Assembly (NCBI GenBank): GCA_013400155.1
Contig: VXBM01000144.1
Coordinates: 157,088-221,087, forward strand
DNA from: Helopsaltes ochotensis
Lineage: Eukaryota; Chordata; Aves; Passeriformes; Locustellidae
DNA length: 64,000 nucleotides
Reading direction: 5' to 3'
The notes under the pieces were generated by a model. It did no database searches. It was not told the DNA's origin and saw only the letters and a program-made list of their open reading frames with translations. The position numbers and the translations under genes were made by a program. Positions 32,939 to 47,900 of the stretch are shown piece by piece; positions within the stretch are counted from its first letter, which is position 1; the number at the start of each line of letters is the position of its first letter.

Positions 32939-35900
32939 TAGGAAAGAAAGGACATTCATTTACTCATTGTTCTTTGTCTCCCTTGAATGTCTCTGTCTCT
33001 TGGCATGATGTTCTTTAAAAGAGGGCACAAGGGGCTCAGCAGGAAGAAGGAAAAGATGATGCTGAAGAATCAATGCCCTCTGTGGCTCTAATCCCATAAA
33101 AATTTCACAGCCCCTGCCCAAGATGAAGCAGCCTTGACAGAGCACGTTGGGGCACTCCCTTATTCCCAAAGCATCTGTCAGTATTTTGTTTATCTCACTT
33201 ATTTTTCCCTAGAATTTGGTCTTAAGGTGTAAGAACAGCAACTCCGAGTTCATGGAGCAGCTACAGCACAGAAGGAGCCTTTACCACTTTCTGTGTGGAC
33301 TGAGAGAATAATTGTCTCATTTAGAAGAGGAAGCACAGGCAAAGGTTCAGTTATTTCTACCCCTGTGACTTGTCCCCAGCACCAAAGGCCATGACAGAAG
33401 AGGCTGAGGCAGCTGAGGACAGGCATGGCAGGAGCAGCAGCAGCTCACTCCTGGCTGCGGCTGTGCACTGCTCCAGGTCCTGCCAGGCCGCTGGCAGCAC
33501 TGTGCCCCATCACCTGTGTGGGGCCCTCAGGAGGGCAGAAGGATCAGTCATGCTCAGGACCTCAAGTTCTGTGCATCAGAAAAAGGCTCTTGTGCAAGAT
33601 CTTAGAAAATACTTGTGGTTCTGGCATGTGCAGTTAGAGAGGAGCATGAGGAACAGCTGCTGATACACAGAACCACAGAGGTGACGTCTCGTCTCTGTGC
33701 CGATCAGCCGGTGAGCTATTTTAAGTTCCACACAAAAACACAGATACAAGCCAACAACGGAAGGGTATTTGTGATCTTGGTTAGCAGCAAAACTGCAGAA
33801 TTCAAGGCTGTCCAGAGGGCCTGTGCTGGCTGCAGGCTGGGTGTCAAGTCTTTGTTTGGCCTTCAAGGCAAACAGAAGTAAAAGGAAAGAAAAATATCCC
33901 ATATAACAAATCTAAGGTGATCTCAGTAAAGGCCTGGAGAAGGAAGTTCTTTTGTCTGTTCACTGCAGCACAAATCTCATTTTAGGCAACTCAAATCACA
34001 CCTATTGCAACTTGACTTTCTTTCAGTGAAAGCAATCAAATTAGTTTTAAATGTTGCTTTGACAGTGTAGTTTGAAATTTGTCACAGTAAGCTTAGTGGA
34101 AGAGTAAGAATGAAAATGATGTTTTATCTAGTCTGCATGCAGGGAGAACCTGAGAAACAACACTGGTGGTTGGAAAGAGATGGAAACCCCTCCTCTGTGA
34201 AACAAAGACATGCCACTCCGCTGTAATTCCTGAGTGCTTTAAAGTTCTGACAGAAGTTGACTGTGACTTGCTCATTCAGACTGGCTCTTCCAATTAGCAG
34301 CTCTTTGCCCTCATTGCTTTGGCCTACATAGATAGATTTGATCTGATGGACGGGGCATAAATGGGGCTAACTAGCTCTTTTGAAGATACACCACAGGTCT
34401 AGTTCTGACATGGAGCCTAAATCCAGGGAATGCACAGGATAGCCTACCTAGGACAGGATGAAGCATGAGTTCTGTAAAAGTGGGATTCCCAGTGCTTTTA
34501 CTGAATTTGCAGCTGCTTTGATTTCAGCCACCCTTTATGGAATGACCTTGTGTTTGGAGTGGGAGGAGATGTGGCAGGGAGGAAAAGGAGCAGACAGAAT
34601 CACGTGTTGGTATTTCTATAAGGGTTAAAAACTGCTGCACCAACACTGACTGAGAACCTTCGGTCTAAATTTCAGAAACATTTATGTTTAGCCAAGAACA
34701 GGTTGGCTGAACAAATTCAGCCAGCTAAGTTGGCCAAGCTCACTCTCTTCTGTTGAAGTCCATTGCTTCCAAATTATATTTGAGTTTTTTTGTATCCGTT
34801 CCTAAAAAGGTAACTTAGCACTGAAAGGCACTGTTATATCTACTTCTCCAAAATCCACTCTAAGATAAAACCACGAAAGCTTCCATTCTGAAGGCAGTAA
34901 AAACTGTTGGATGACAGAGAAGCCAAAGCTGCAGCAGGCTGCACTAAAAGCACGCAGAGGTTTCCTGGCCAGTGGTCAGTGGTCAGTCACCTCTGTGCAG
35001 TCTGGATCTGCTGCCTTCCACTGCACTGAGCAGCAGCAACACACGGGAGCAACATCAGTGCATGCTCATGTGACTTACCATAACCCAACTCTAAATACTC
35101 ATTTGAAGAACAAATTCATTTTTTGCTTTTGTTAGGCACCATATACTTAAATCTCATGAAAACTTAAATAATCACTACTCTGTGCCACTGTCGTTAAACA
35201 ACTGCTATTAAATTATTTTGATTAAGTCTCAAGTGATTGCATAATATCTTTTAACAGACAATGCTCTGGAGTCCTGAAGTAGTGCTTCAGCATGAACTAT
35301 CTGTGTTTGAGTTTCACTCATTTTACAGAGTTTACTTATGGTTCAGTCCTGTCAGTCACTCCATTATTTCTTGTTGAGGCACAAGCTGGACACAAATCTG
35401 TTGCTTGGAGAGATACTGTGACTAATTCTGGCTGTCCATACACATGGGTTCTTGACATATCCAGTATTTGCTAACAGTCCCCATAAGGAAGAAATCAGCA
35501 GCTTTTCTATACCTGTGCATCAGTTTGGAGAAAGGCTTTTTTCAGTTGCATTATTACTGCCACATTTTCATTTAGAGGAGTGTCAGCAGATTAGCATCCT
35601 TTGTCTCTTAGCAGTCAATAATCAACGCTAAAACTTGGGTCATAAAAATAGCCCTGTTGGGAATGAACATTTTCCCCTGTGGTGTCCAGGGTAAGGCAGA
35701 GAGCAGGTGAAGGGGCAGAGCCCTGAGTAAACACCAGGGAAGAACTCAGAGCAAATGCAAGCCAGGAGGAACAGAGGTCACCCAAAATTTGCCAATAGGG
35801 CTGAGGGGACTGTTGTCTGAGGTTTAGAAAGCAATTACTGATTGTGCTCAATAGCTGCAAGGGGGGTTTGTGGGGTTTTTTTGTTTTTTGGGTTTTTTTT

Positions 35901-38900
35901 CTTTTTGAAAAGTTCCAAACTGTGTTCATAAATACTGTAAATTAAGGATATAAGGCTTTGTTAAATTGGAAAGATCTAATCTTTCCTGTGTAATACAGGT
36001 GTGCTAAATTATGGGTTTGTGAATGTGTTGAAGTATATGAAGAAAACCTTTTATTGTTCTGAATGCACAACTTTAAATCCACCTTTCTAAAAGCAGGTGC
36101 ATAAGTGTGTTATGTTGTGTTATGGAGTGTTACACACTCCCCTGTTTCTTAGATTAAACTTTTTATGGAGAGGAAATTGTGTTATGTTTCTTCTTTTTGG
36201 TGAAAGAGTAAATTAGTAATGCAGATAATATGAAAAAATAATTTAGTGTGGAATAAAGTTGTAGAATTGTTGAAGCAGAAGGAGAAGGAATCATGATGGT
36301 TTTATACAGTACAATATTCATTCAAAGCATTTTTAGTTTAAAAAGCAGCGAGGCCAGGTTACATGTCCAAAGTATGTGTGCAAGTCCTGGAAAGACAATA
36401 TTTTCCTCCATTTTGTTTTTTGGACCACTGAGCTACAACGCAAAAAACCATTTTTGCAGAGAAGCAAGAATCAAAGTAAGGATGGAATGTACATCTGTGC
36501 AGTAGGGTGTATGTGTGTACATTTGTGGTTTTATCATGTTTGGATTTGCTTGCAAAATAATTCATTCAATTTTCATAGCAGTGACTGCTCAGTGCTACTC
36601 CAAAGTCCTCCCTCCAAAAACCATGTCATTGTTGATTTATCTTTTTACAGCAGCTGGTGGAGTGTTCATGCTTTCCTTTACGTTTGCTTTGGCCAGACAG
36701 TTGGGGAGGCAAGTTTCAATGCCTAACACCCATGCATTAAAAATGTATTAATGCAACTATTTTTAGATAGTATAAATTGACATACCTTAAGCCAAATGCG
36801 TCCTCTTATCAGCCCATAAGGAACAGGTCCGTAGTACCTGGAATCTGTAGAATTCCTGAGATTATCACCTTCTAACCAAACATGTCCTTTAGGCACCTAT
36901 GATTAAGCAAGATTGAAATGTAAAAAGAAAGCAGAACAGAATGGTGTTAAGCACAGTTTGCCTTACAGTGTTTTTCCTGATTTCTGTGCTCTGTATTTCA
37001 TGGCTGTGTAATGAACTAAATTTTGAGTCTAGTAAGACCAACTGTCAGATTTAGAGGGATGAGGAGTGCTCCAAAGTATCTGTTCTATCATGTGCTCAAA
37101 AACCAATGGTTTGCAACAAAAAATCCAAAATGAAGATGTAAGAGGTTAGACCAATGTGACAGGGTCATTAATTTAATAGACTTCAAAAGAGGTCATTAGG
37201 ATGTTGACTGAAAATCTGCCCTCCTGTCGCAGTAACAGCATGAACAGGGCAGCCACACACTCATCAACATCCTGGGGCCAGCACCAAGGCTAGACCTGTT
37301 AGTAGATTCATGATGAACTAACTGGTAATTGATTGTGACATCAATTACGAATAATCTCATCATTTTATCGGAGTAGGCTTGTCAAAGTTCTAATTAAGAT
37401 CACAGTTCATTCTATGTGCAGGCAGAATCCACAACACATTATATTGCAATAATGATGATCACAAAACAGCAAATCCCTTTTTATAATTTGAAAATTAATG
37501 ATGGTGACCTTATACTATATGACAAAGACCTTTCATTACCCATATATATTATGCATTAACTATATTACATACCACAGATTCATGGCATTCACTGGCTGAC
37601 TCAATGACAAAATGAGAAATAGCAACATAGCTGTAACTGTTACCTAAATGAGAGTATGAAGCTTTCATATGTGAAAAAGTTGCTCCTACAAGTCTTAAAC
37701 TAAGATAACTGCTTGGAACATACAATAATATTTTGCAATGTTCTCTTAAAAGTGTTTCAGATACAATAACTCTTGTTATTGAAATAACCTCTTTCAAGTT
37801 ACCAAATACAATACTTAATAATTACATTTCTAATTGGGCTTTGTTTCTAAAATTTTAAACCAGGCTGAAAATTTAAATGAAGCAACATATTCTCAATCTA
37901 GAGAATATTTAAGATGGACTTTAAACTAACATTTTTCCAAAACCAGCTATGTACTTGAAACATTGCTACCACCGCAATTCAGAGGAACAACATACTGAAA
38001 CTAACTGAATAAATAAACAAACAATTTGAAATGAAACTCAAAGTATGAGCAGCATGAATGATTTAGAATTGAGTCATGCAGACTCTAAACACAATAGTCT
38101 ACATAAGAGAGAGTTCATGGGTAACAGATGAAACAAAGTGAAATACGACTCTAGAGTAAAGGCTGGTTGTGAACCAGCAAGAACAAATCCAGGTCCCCAC
38201 TGGGGGAAACTGCAGTTGGTACTTGTAGGTATCTGGCCAGGTAACACTCCCTGGGAACCTGGTCTTTAATTTGAGGTTCTTGATTAGCCACGCTCCCAGG
38301 TGCCTGTCACCAAACCAGGATCCAAGGCTGGCACATTACTGCCAGAGCTCCTTTGCCGAGCTGTGGCACGTGTCAGCTATGGATCGAAACGCCACAGGTC
38401 GCCTTTGGCAGTATCAGAATGAAACTCTCACTGCAGAAAGCATCTGAGAGCCTGTCCATCCCTTCCATCCAGCCCCTGCATTTCTGTGGCACCCAGGAAA
38501 GGTGCTGTAGATGTGTCAGAGGGCACAAAGCCTGCCCTCAGCATTTTAGAATCCACATGTGACCAACAATGTCTAAGCCCTTTTGAAACCCACTGGTACC
38601 ATCTCCTTCCACAGGCTCTGGTATAAAGGAATGCCACCTCCTTTGTTTTAAACTGATCCAGTACTTCAGCCAAACTCCTCTACTGCTTGTTCTCCCAGTC
38701 CTTCCAGACAGGACTTTCCTTCTTGGCAGTCTGTCACCTTTGTTGTTTGGTAGGCTGATCAGATTCCTGGCACGTGCATGGAAGGGCTTCCTCTGGAAAG
38801 GCCAGCTGGTTTCAGCTAGATGACTTTGGCTCTCTTCCTACCCAAGCAGCTTTGCAAACAAAAAAACCAACCAGAAGTCAATTTATACATTTTAAAAAAC

Positions 38901-41900
38901 TTCTACCTGGAGTCAAACAACCTGTGTGGAATATACATCTTGTGTTTTTGATAGGTCTCCGTTTGAGCATGTGCTGTCACTGTTTTCCTCAAAGATTCCA
39001 TGGAATACAGCCTGTTTAGGATGTTTAGATATTTGTGTTCATTTAGTTCAGTGGACCCACTCAAAGCACTCCCTGTGTCCACAGCCACATGCGTGAGTTT
39101 GTTTCTCATGTGCAAACTGGAGCACGAGGCAGCGTCCTGACCTTTCTGGTGCAAACTCCCCAGTCCAGCATCCACTGGAAGAACGAGTCAGACATCAAAC
39201 TGCTGTCACTGTGACAGACTCCCTCAGCAAACACACAAACAGGACAAGCTAGAATTACTATGAAAGGAAGAACTTTTTCCTTAAACATAGAAAGCAAACC
39301 CACACTAACATTTCATGTTGCTGCAAAAGCATCACTTCTTGCAAGGTGCTCCTGTTTCCCTGCCAGCTCCCCTTGTGCTGTTCTGGTTCCTCACTTCTCC
39401 CAATTCACAGGCAGAATGTGATGCTCATCTTTTACTGTGTAAACTAAAGAACCACTTGTAACTCAAGTATATCCAAAAACTTCCTAGAACACTTCCCATA
39501 TTTCTACCAAGCTCCAAAATCACAAAAAATAAAATAAATTGCTTTTGCCTGCAATGGCATAAAAGTACTTCCAGTACTAGGAATAGTTATTTGTCTAGAC
39601 AACATATTCACAGTTTGCATTCCAGGTGGAACATTCGTAGTAAAAAAAATTTGCATTTCCTATATCCTGAAATTCACCACTTAAGGTAATTTTTGCAGTT
39701 CTCCCTGGAAGTTATGACTGAGCCCTACACCTCTGAATTTGGTACTGAGTACTGTCACAATGTGTCATTCATCTAGGGATAACGCACTGTAATACCCTTG
39801 TGGGGTGTCTGTCCATCATCTAGGCACTTCACTGTAACCTAGAATTAAGCAATAAAAATCACAAGAATTACAGGAAAATATAAAACCAAATACCAGTGAC
39901 AGGCCATAATCATTAATTTAAAAAAAATTAACAAAAGTTAATTCAAAAGTTAAAGTCTTTGAAATAAAGACCAGTGCCAGAATCCTTCAAGGCTCTGTGC
40001 ACCAAGCCATGTCTATATCGCATCACTGATCTCAGTGGGATTACTCACAGGGAAGAATGCACTTGGGACTATCAGCCTTTGCACAGCCAGGACTCAATCT
40101 GAAACACTGCAAAGCTCTGCAAGCACACTAGCTGGGAATAATATTCACCAAAGAAAAAAAAATAACTGTTTAAAACCTGTATTTTTAGTAAGAATGTATT
40201 AACTGCACAGCAATGTGCTGCTGCTGCCAAAAAACCCAAGGCAAAGGGAAAGCTGTGTGACAACTCACATTGTCACAGCATTGCATTTTGGTATCTACAG
40301 GCAATGAACCTCTTAGACAAAATTAACAGTATCCCAGAAGTACCACTGAAATCACAGTTCACACTACATAGAGGGACAGTGACTACAAACCCACACTGAT
40401 GAGGGGTAAAAGCACTACACACAGGCCAGAACTAAAGATGGGAAAGTCTCACACGCCCAGCAGCGGAATTTTCACAGAACGAGTGGGACTCCTGCAGAAC
40501 CAGCAATTCCTTAGCAGTGCAGGTTGCTGTGAAACGCTGCCTCTGACTGTTTGTAGGCAAATCCCCCTGCCTCAGCAAGCCCTGTGCCTCAGTTCTGTGC
40601 AGATTAGCCAAGGATTTACTTCCAAGGGATGGCAGTTCTCAGGCAGAACCGGTTATCTGCAGCGCAGCTTAAATGTGTGGGAATGAAAGACACCCACAGA
40701 CGCGACTCTGCTCCCTCTGCTCCCTACTCCCTCCCCAGGTTCTAGACCAGAAGAACAAGACTATCCTTGGGAACAACTGAGCTTGAAGCTGTAGTTCATT
40801 CTCTATCACCCCAAATAAGCATCTTTCACTGCCACAAATTGGCAAAATTTGCAGAGCTGGTGGAAATGACTCAGTGGTGCAGTTGAAGTGGCAAAACTGA
40901 AGTACAAGGCAGGGATTTGATGCACAGTCACCAGCATAAAACATTAATTTACTTAAAGAGGGGGAACCATCAAATTATAATATTCTTTTGGTCTCTTTAG
41001 ATGATGCCAAACTTTTTTCTTTGATTATTCAATTATCTTCAAACCCAAGAGATAAGAACCCTGTGCTGCATTATCTGACATATTAGGAAACGAACATACT
41101 GCAAATAAAGTTAACAGACTAAATTATCTGCCTAAGAAATACCCCCAAACCAAACTAAATGAAAACAAGCTTCTATGGTTTGGGGTTTTTGTTTTGAGAG
41201 AGCTAGTGATTTTAGGGGACTTATAAACATGAATGTCTTGCAATCTCAAAAAACATCAGCACATACAATCCACTGGGAGTAGATGTTTGAACTTTTGTAA
41301 GGTCACAGGTATTCACATTACCTCCAGCAATATCAAAGTTTCAAACTTAAGAAGAACTTTAAATCATTCCCATCTTTTCTTTTCAGTTCAGAGGCTTCCT
41401 TCTTGAGCTATGATAAGAACTAATCTCAGTGCTGGACAAAAGAAAAAAGTCTGCAAGTTCTCATCTCTCCCTACTAAGGTCTATTTAAGTGCCTCCTACT
41501 TTGGTACAAGCAACAAATGTAATTGCTTCATGGCCTGCGGGTGTTCATTTAACAAAAGAAGCTTTTGTGAATAAACCACAGGTGTTACCTTTCTTGATTA
41601 AAGTGAAATATGATGAAAGATTCTACAATATCAAATGACAAATTTACTAAATACTGATTAAATTGCCTTATTTAAGTAAATTGCATCTAGTTAGGATAAA
41701 ATTTACACCATAGAAATGCAGGAGTTTGTTTTATCACTCTATACTTAAAGTCTCACGTAACTACTCCTTAATCCTTTATTTATTAATTCAGAACCAAGAT
41801 TGAATAATGCTTAACAAATACTTTTTTTAATGATCCAGCTGCTCCAGGCACTGTTTCTGTAGGTTTATCATAAATGTTGTTCATATTAAGGCTGCCATCT

Positions 41901-44900
41901 GTATAAAACCCAACCACATTAATTAGCTCAAGATCTTCAAAATCAGGGTAAGCATTTATACATACTTTTTTGTGCTGAAAAAGCTATGAAATGGTAGCAA
42001 CCACACTGGAACTTAAACAGTATAGCAAATGTTAAATCAACATATTCTGTGTATCCTAAAAAGGATGAATTACCTGGAATTTAATACTTCCTAATGTAAC
42101 AGAATGAATTTATCTTAAATTTATAGGCACTTCCAAAGAATTTTGCATTTTCCCTCTACTTGCTGAACAGTTTAAGCTGCTTATGGATAAGACATAATGT
42201 ACTTGACCTATTTGTTTAAATGCACATATTAAAAAGAAGACATTAAGATGTTGGTCCAGGTTGTTATTAGAGAGGATGACAGTGAAACACTAATGTGCTT
42301 TTATACAGAAATCAGATTCATTGTGATTACATATTTATATTATGAATTCATTCTCTGTAATAAGACATTTGTAATTTTGATAGAAGGTTTATGGAAAGGT
42401 AAGATATGAAGACTTGTCTAAGTTTTGAAATTAAATATTAACCAATATTAAAATCACATACTCAAATTAAAATCGCACTTCAGTGTTAACTCACACACCA
42501 CAGGGGAACGAAGGAATATTAACTTAGGCTTGAATTTCTAAGACATTTTTCTCCAGCGTGCAAGCACACCAGTTGGGTGTTGTTCTGTAACAAAAATGTG
42601 GGTAAGCTGTTACAGTGACTTGTCAGAGCACTCATTGGTTATTTCAAAGTTTGGGATTTAACCATTGCTGCTCCTTCTAAACTTTGTGTAATGTAGGAGT
42701 AACTACTGCTGTTCTGAGCTTGACTATCTGGAACTTAAAAAGTTTGATCACTACACTCATGGCTTAATAGGTTTTCACATCAGAGATGTCTATGCCAGTC
42801 AAATGGGAAAATTCCTGATTTCTCTCATTATCACTTTTTACCTGTTACAAAAGTTTTCAACTGTGTTAAATAATTTAAACACTTGCATGTGTTGTTTACT
42901 GCTGTAGATATTTAATGCTGAGATCTAGATCATATTGTTAAATACACAGATCTCAATCAGCTGGAAAAGCTATATATCTGATTTCTAAACCTTCTAGCTG
43001 CAACCCTAAATTTAAATTATTAGTCATCATCTTTCCTTTTCTAAAACTATTATCAGTTAAAATTAAAACTAACTGGTTCATGTTCTTGGGACAAAACTTT
43101 CAGACCCAAATCTCCTAATTTAGGAACTCCTGAACAAAAATTCAGAATATGTCTGTGATTCATCAGTCCAGACTCTTATTAGCCTTAGACTTACAGAAGA
43201 AGAATGTTTTAGAAGTAAATATTGATTACAAATCTATCAAAGATTATTTAACAGTTTGCAGAGACCTTTCTGACATCAATAATTAAGAAGTGTTTGATTT
43301 TCTTCTCCGGATAACAGATGATGTAACAGGGTCACCCAAAAGTGTAAGTCTGAGAACAAAAAACCCTGTGGGTGCAGACCAGCTGGAACTTACTCATTCT
43401 AACACAGAACCCATCACCATCACTGGTGTGCCCTGTGCTCACTGATCTGCAGTTCAGCCTGGGAGAGCAGTGGCTGATAAATAATCATCAGGGTTAAGGA
43501 ATCTTGTCTTCCAGCTCCATCAGGAGTGACCAGAGTCTCTCCTGCATAGCTTGTACAGTCAGACTAAACTTATGCTCAAAAGCTTTAGTTAAGTCCCAAG
43601 TAGTTGGTTTCACCATCCTGAGCAGCTTCCTAAAAGTTATTACTGAACTTTGAGCAGAGGAAGAACAGAATCATAAAATGTAGCTACTTCTACATTCTCA
43701 AAATATCACCAAACTAAAACTGCAAAGGTACAAAGACCAAGGCCACTTGAGCAGAAGAAACCCTGGAAATACTGGGAATTAGACAGATAAAATCCTATGT
43801 GTTTCTTTCCTGTTGAACAATTTGGTTTTGACAAACCAGAATTTTGATTTAAAATGACTTTCAGAAAATTCAAGGTAAGCATGAGTCATGAACTCTCTAT
43901 ACTGGGACATAGAGCCATCTGCAAACCAACAAATACTCCAAATTAGCTCTCCTCTCCACCAGACATTCAGTCCAGCTGCTGGTCACAATTATGGCATGAC
44001 TTTCTCACGAGCCTCTACTACACTTAGAGCTAAGGAGGAGCAAGAAAATACCTTACTCATTTTCCCTATCAGCAACTCCTGAAACTTACTCAGTGAAGTA
44101 TTAAACCATGAGTGTAAACATTAAGATACTTAGAACAAAGGGAAAAGAAGTGGTGCTTTAATTAGGTTTATTTTTAATAGCTATTTAGGATATTTTAAAG
44201 AGACTATCCAACGGTACCGAGTGCTGTGAAATATCAAACCACTTTTCAGTGTCTTGTACAGCGTGTATCCAAAACCTGTAGAACTGGGCAGTGTTGTTTG
44301 CCTTGACATTATGTTATTCTTAGTGCCTACATCATATTCTTAGTGCATTTGCCAAGAACTGTTGAAGAGTTAACAGCACTGTGCAAACACAGTGAGGTGC
44401 ATTATCTTGAATTCTGTTAGCTCTGGAGCTCCCACAGGATGAGGAGATGCCATCTCCGCAGCGAGGCTCACTTTAGCACAAGGCAAACACACTCCCCCAT
44501 CAGCCAGGCTGGCTGCATTAGTGGGAGCTGTGATTGATCACCAGCGCGGCGTTGCTGAGATATGGATTTGTATCTCAGCTTTTTATCACCGGGACTTGCA
44601 AAAGGCTGTTCCTTATTTACAGACTCTGCCTCTATGAAGTGACATTATTAGGGACTACTTTTGTTTAAGTGCCACGAAGGCTCAGCATATTGGTGGTTTA
44701 TGACATACAAGCTGTTTGATTCTGATGGTTTACCCCTCACTTTTTCACACTGCAAATAGGACCAGCAGCACAAGAACATATGGCACGTAAAGAAATTAAA
44801 GCTAAAGTAAATGGCATTAAAACAAATTCAAATAGAGCAATAGGATACTCAATCTGAATTATAAACCTGTATTAAGACTTTTTTAAACAGGAAATAAAAA

Positions 44901-47900
44901 CCTTAATACAAAAACTAACCTTTCAGCTTTTTTTAAGGACAATTTCAGGGACTTACAGTGATTAATTTCCTTATTAATCCTCATTATTTACATCCATATA
45001 GTTAAATGAATAAAATAGGATATATTTTAAGTGAAACTAGTTCTGAATATAACATTAGTTGTTTACCCTTTTAACTTCTGGGTTCACACCACACTGCCTC
45101 TGATACAGAAAAAAATACATTATGCATTATTAAATGTTTATTACAGCAAATACACTTGATTCTATTTACAAATGTACATTTAGCACAAAACCAAAAAAGA
45201 GCCCAGCAAAACTACCAGCCTAATGCTCACATTCTGTACCAGATACCAACAAAAAGGAAAACTACCTTTTCCTAACTTTGTAATACTATAGCAGCTAATT
45301 CAAAAAAGGAATTTCATTATCCTTTCATGTAAACAGGAAGATTTCTCTAATCATTGTTCTACAGATAAACTCCAATCTTATGTACTTAAATTGTAATTTC
45401 AGCAAATGCCTGATTTATATCACTCAGTTTTATATGTGGCATTAGTTCCATCAACCTGTAATCCAACAACTCCATCAAAGACAGCTTTTTTGATACAGCT
45501 TTACACTTAGTGCACTCTGACAAAAATAATTTTCTCTTATGATGTATTCCTTCAGTTAAATACAGCAGCAAGAGTATTTCAACTGCCAATGCTGTAGTGC
45601 ATTTCTACTCGACTGAAATACCTCTTTTCAGAACAACTTATTCAGCTTATGTATGATTTTTTTGTTGTTGTTTTCTTTTCATTATAGCTTGGAAGGTTGG
45701 TTTGTTGTGTTTGGATTTTTTTTTTAATCTACAGGTATCTTCTTGGTTGTTTGCAGCAATAATGCATCTCATCTGTGTAATTTTACAGAGACCAAACTGT
45801 AAAGACTTCTCCATTCTCCTATCTCCACATAAAGGCATCCTGAGAAGTATATCCTTTATATGCTTTACCATTCACTTAGCTTCAGAATAAGAATTGTGTG
45901 TGACAATGCTTCTAAGCACAAAAGCCCCAAACTTAAATCCTGTAAAATATGCAAACACTACCACTGAGACAGTCAATACAGACTAAGAACAATTCCTACT
46001 AACGTGACTCTAAGGATTCTCCTTCTAGGGCAAATCTAAAGCAGGTGCTTACAGGTAATTTCATCCTCAGCTGCATGAAGCACATTGTATTGCCAGTACT
46101 CTGCCATCTCCAGGATCTGGCTAACCCAGAAAATCTATCCACTGTTTGGCAACCACCAGCACAGACTGAAGCAGGGGTCTGAGCTGCCTAATTTGGCAAT
46201 ATTGCTGGCATCTGATATATCCTATTTACTGTGTAAGTCTGAAAACATGACAGAACTCCCCAAAACAGGAGACAAGCCCTCAAGGAAAGCTCAGCAGTTT
46301 GCTATAATAAAAACAAAGGCTGCTCTCTGACCTTACGCGCTTTGGAGTCACAGCATTCACACACCACTCAGATCTCCTCCTTGAAAAAAGGCAGTTAGTA
46401 GCCAAATATAAAGTGTAAAACTCATGCCACTTTCCAGGCTTTGCTCACCTAAGGATTGGTACCTTCACCTGGCACAGACCCCCCAGTGGCACTCCTGGCC
46501 ATTTGGCATCACAACCTTTCCTCAGTTTGGACAATCATTTTTTCAAAAACCCACCTCAGGCAAGTATCAACAAAACAGCCAGATCTCTGTACATCTGCTG
46601 CCATTATTTGCTGTGAGGAATTCTGTGTTTGAGTTAAAAGTGCATAGCACAGTGATTCACTAAAATAAGGAATTTGATTAAGCAATTGCCTAAATATAAA
46701 CAAGTATCACATTTCCCCTCCCCAACAATTTACTTAGTGAATAATCCAGCCTCAGTTACAAACATTAAGTGCAGATATCCATGTTGAGAATTTACTCTTC
46801 TGTAAAGGAAGTGTCTCCTGAACAGATGGAAAGACCTACCTCTTTACCAAGCACTAAAGGCAGCGGGAAAACAGGTATCAGGCACAAGAGCACTTCCATT
46901 TAGATAATTTCTCCTCCTAGATACAATTTATGATGTAAGAATTACAAAAGCTTGTCACTTTGCTGTATTTCCACACACTAGCCTTTATGAAAATAGGAAA
47001 TGGACTCTGAATTCTTCATCTGCCCTCTCTCCTTCTATTTTGCATTAAAACTGCAGACAAGAAATCCTGCACTAGGGCAGAAATTGTTCTGCTGAATATT
47101 CACTTGGTCAATTCAGTGCTTCCAGAAAAGCTGACATCCTGTTTTAAGTACAAATCTTCCCTGAACATCCTTTACAAGACTAAGAAAAGTGAGGAACAAG
47201 ATGCTCAGAGAAATTCAGTTTATGTCTTCTGTCAGTGTACACAGAATTCAGGTTTCCCTCCCAGGTTGGTCTCTGGGAAATGTGTATTCCATCACAATGA
47301 CGAGCTCCACCAGAGCTAGAGGATTCCTTCAACTTGGTAAGAAAGGTGGGTTTGTGTTCTTTGGGGTTTTTGGTAGGTTTTTCCTTGGTTAAATGGTTAA
47401 CACAATTTGATTTGTGGAAAAACTAAATGTTCTGTTCTCCCCTTCAAAATGTAACGTAGAAAGAGTTCCTTCTTTATGCCCACAAGTGACCAAAGTCTAA
47501 GAACAGCAGCTCCAGTGGCACTGGCATTACACAAGAAGTGCAGGTTAGAGGCAGGTGCCCAAGATGTGTTGCCTCAACACTGGAGTGCAAGGAATAAATT
47601 CAAACCCTCAGAGCAGGGTATGACTCATATCCTCACTTTCTAGCGCTAAACAAAATGTTGACAAGAATTTTTGCTTTTGGTAAAGACAAACTCCACTTCA
47701 GCTGCTTAATACAAATGAAGCAATGGTACCTGGAGTCTCCCTGGTGAAGGTGGCTGCCTTTAGGGAAGCTAAACTCTTACAGGATTTATGTGTCACACAC
47801 TGTAGCTGCCTGTAAGGAGTGTTCCATAAAATTCTCCACTTTCGCAGCACAGGACTTTGGCCACATGCTCATTCTTCCTATTTTGAGGACGAAGTGGATA

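Noticed and set aside
33360..33663. GC-richer segment with a 97-codon ORF in the IMMP1L last intron
   Set aside because: No protein similarity recognised, no splice-consistent exon structure, and the overlapping frame is also open.
36240..36300. Possible CR1 tail (GTAGAATTGTTGAAGCAGAA)
   Set aside because: Only a few bases resemble the CR1 3' end and no body follows.
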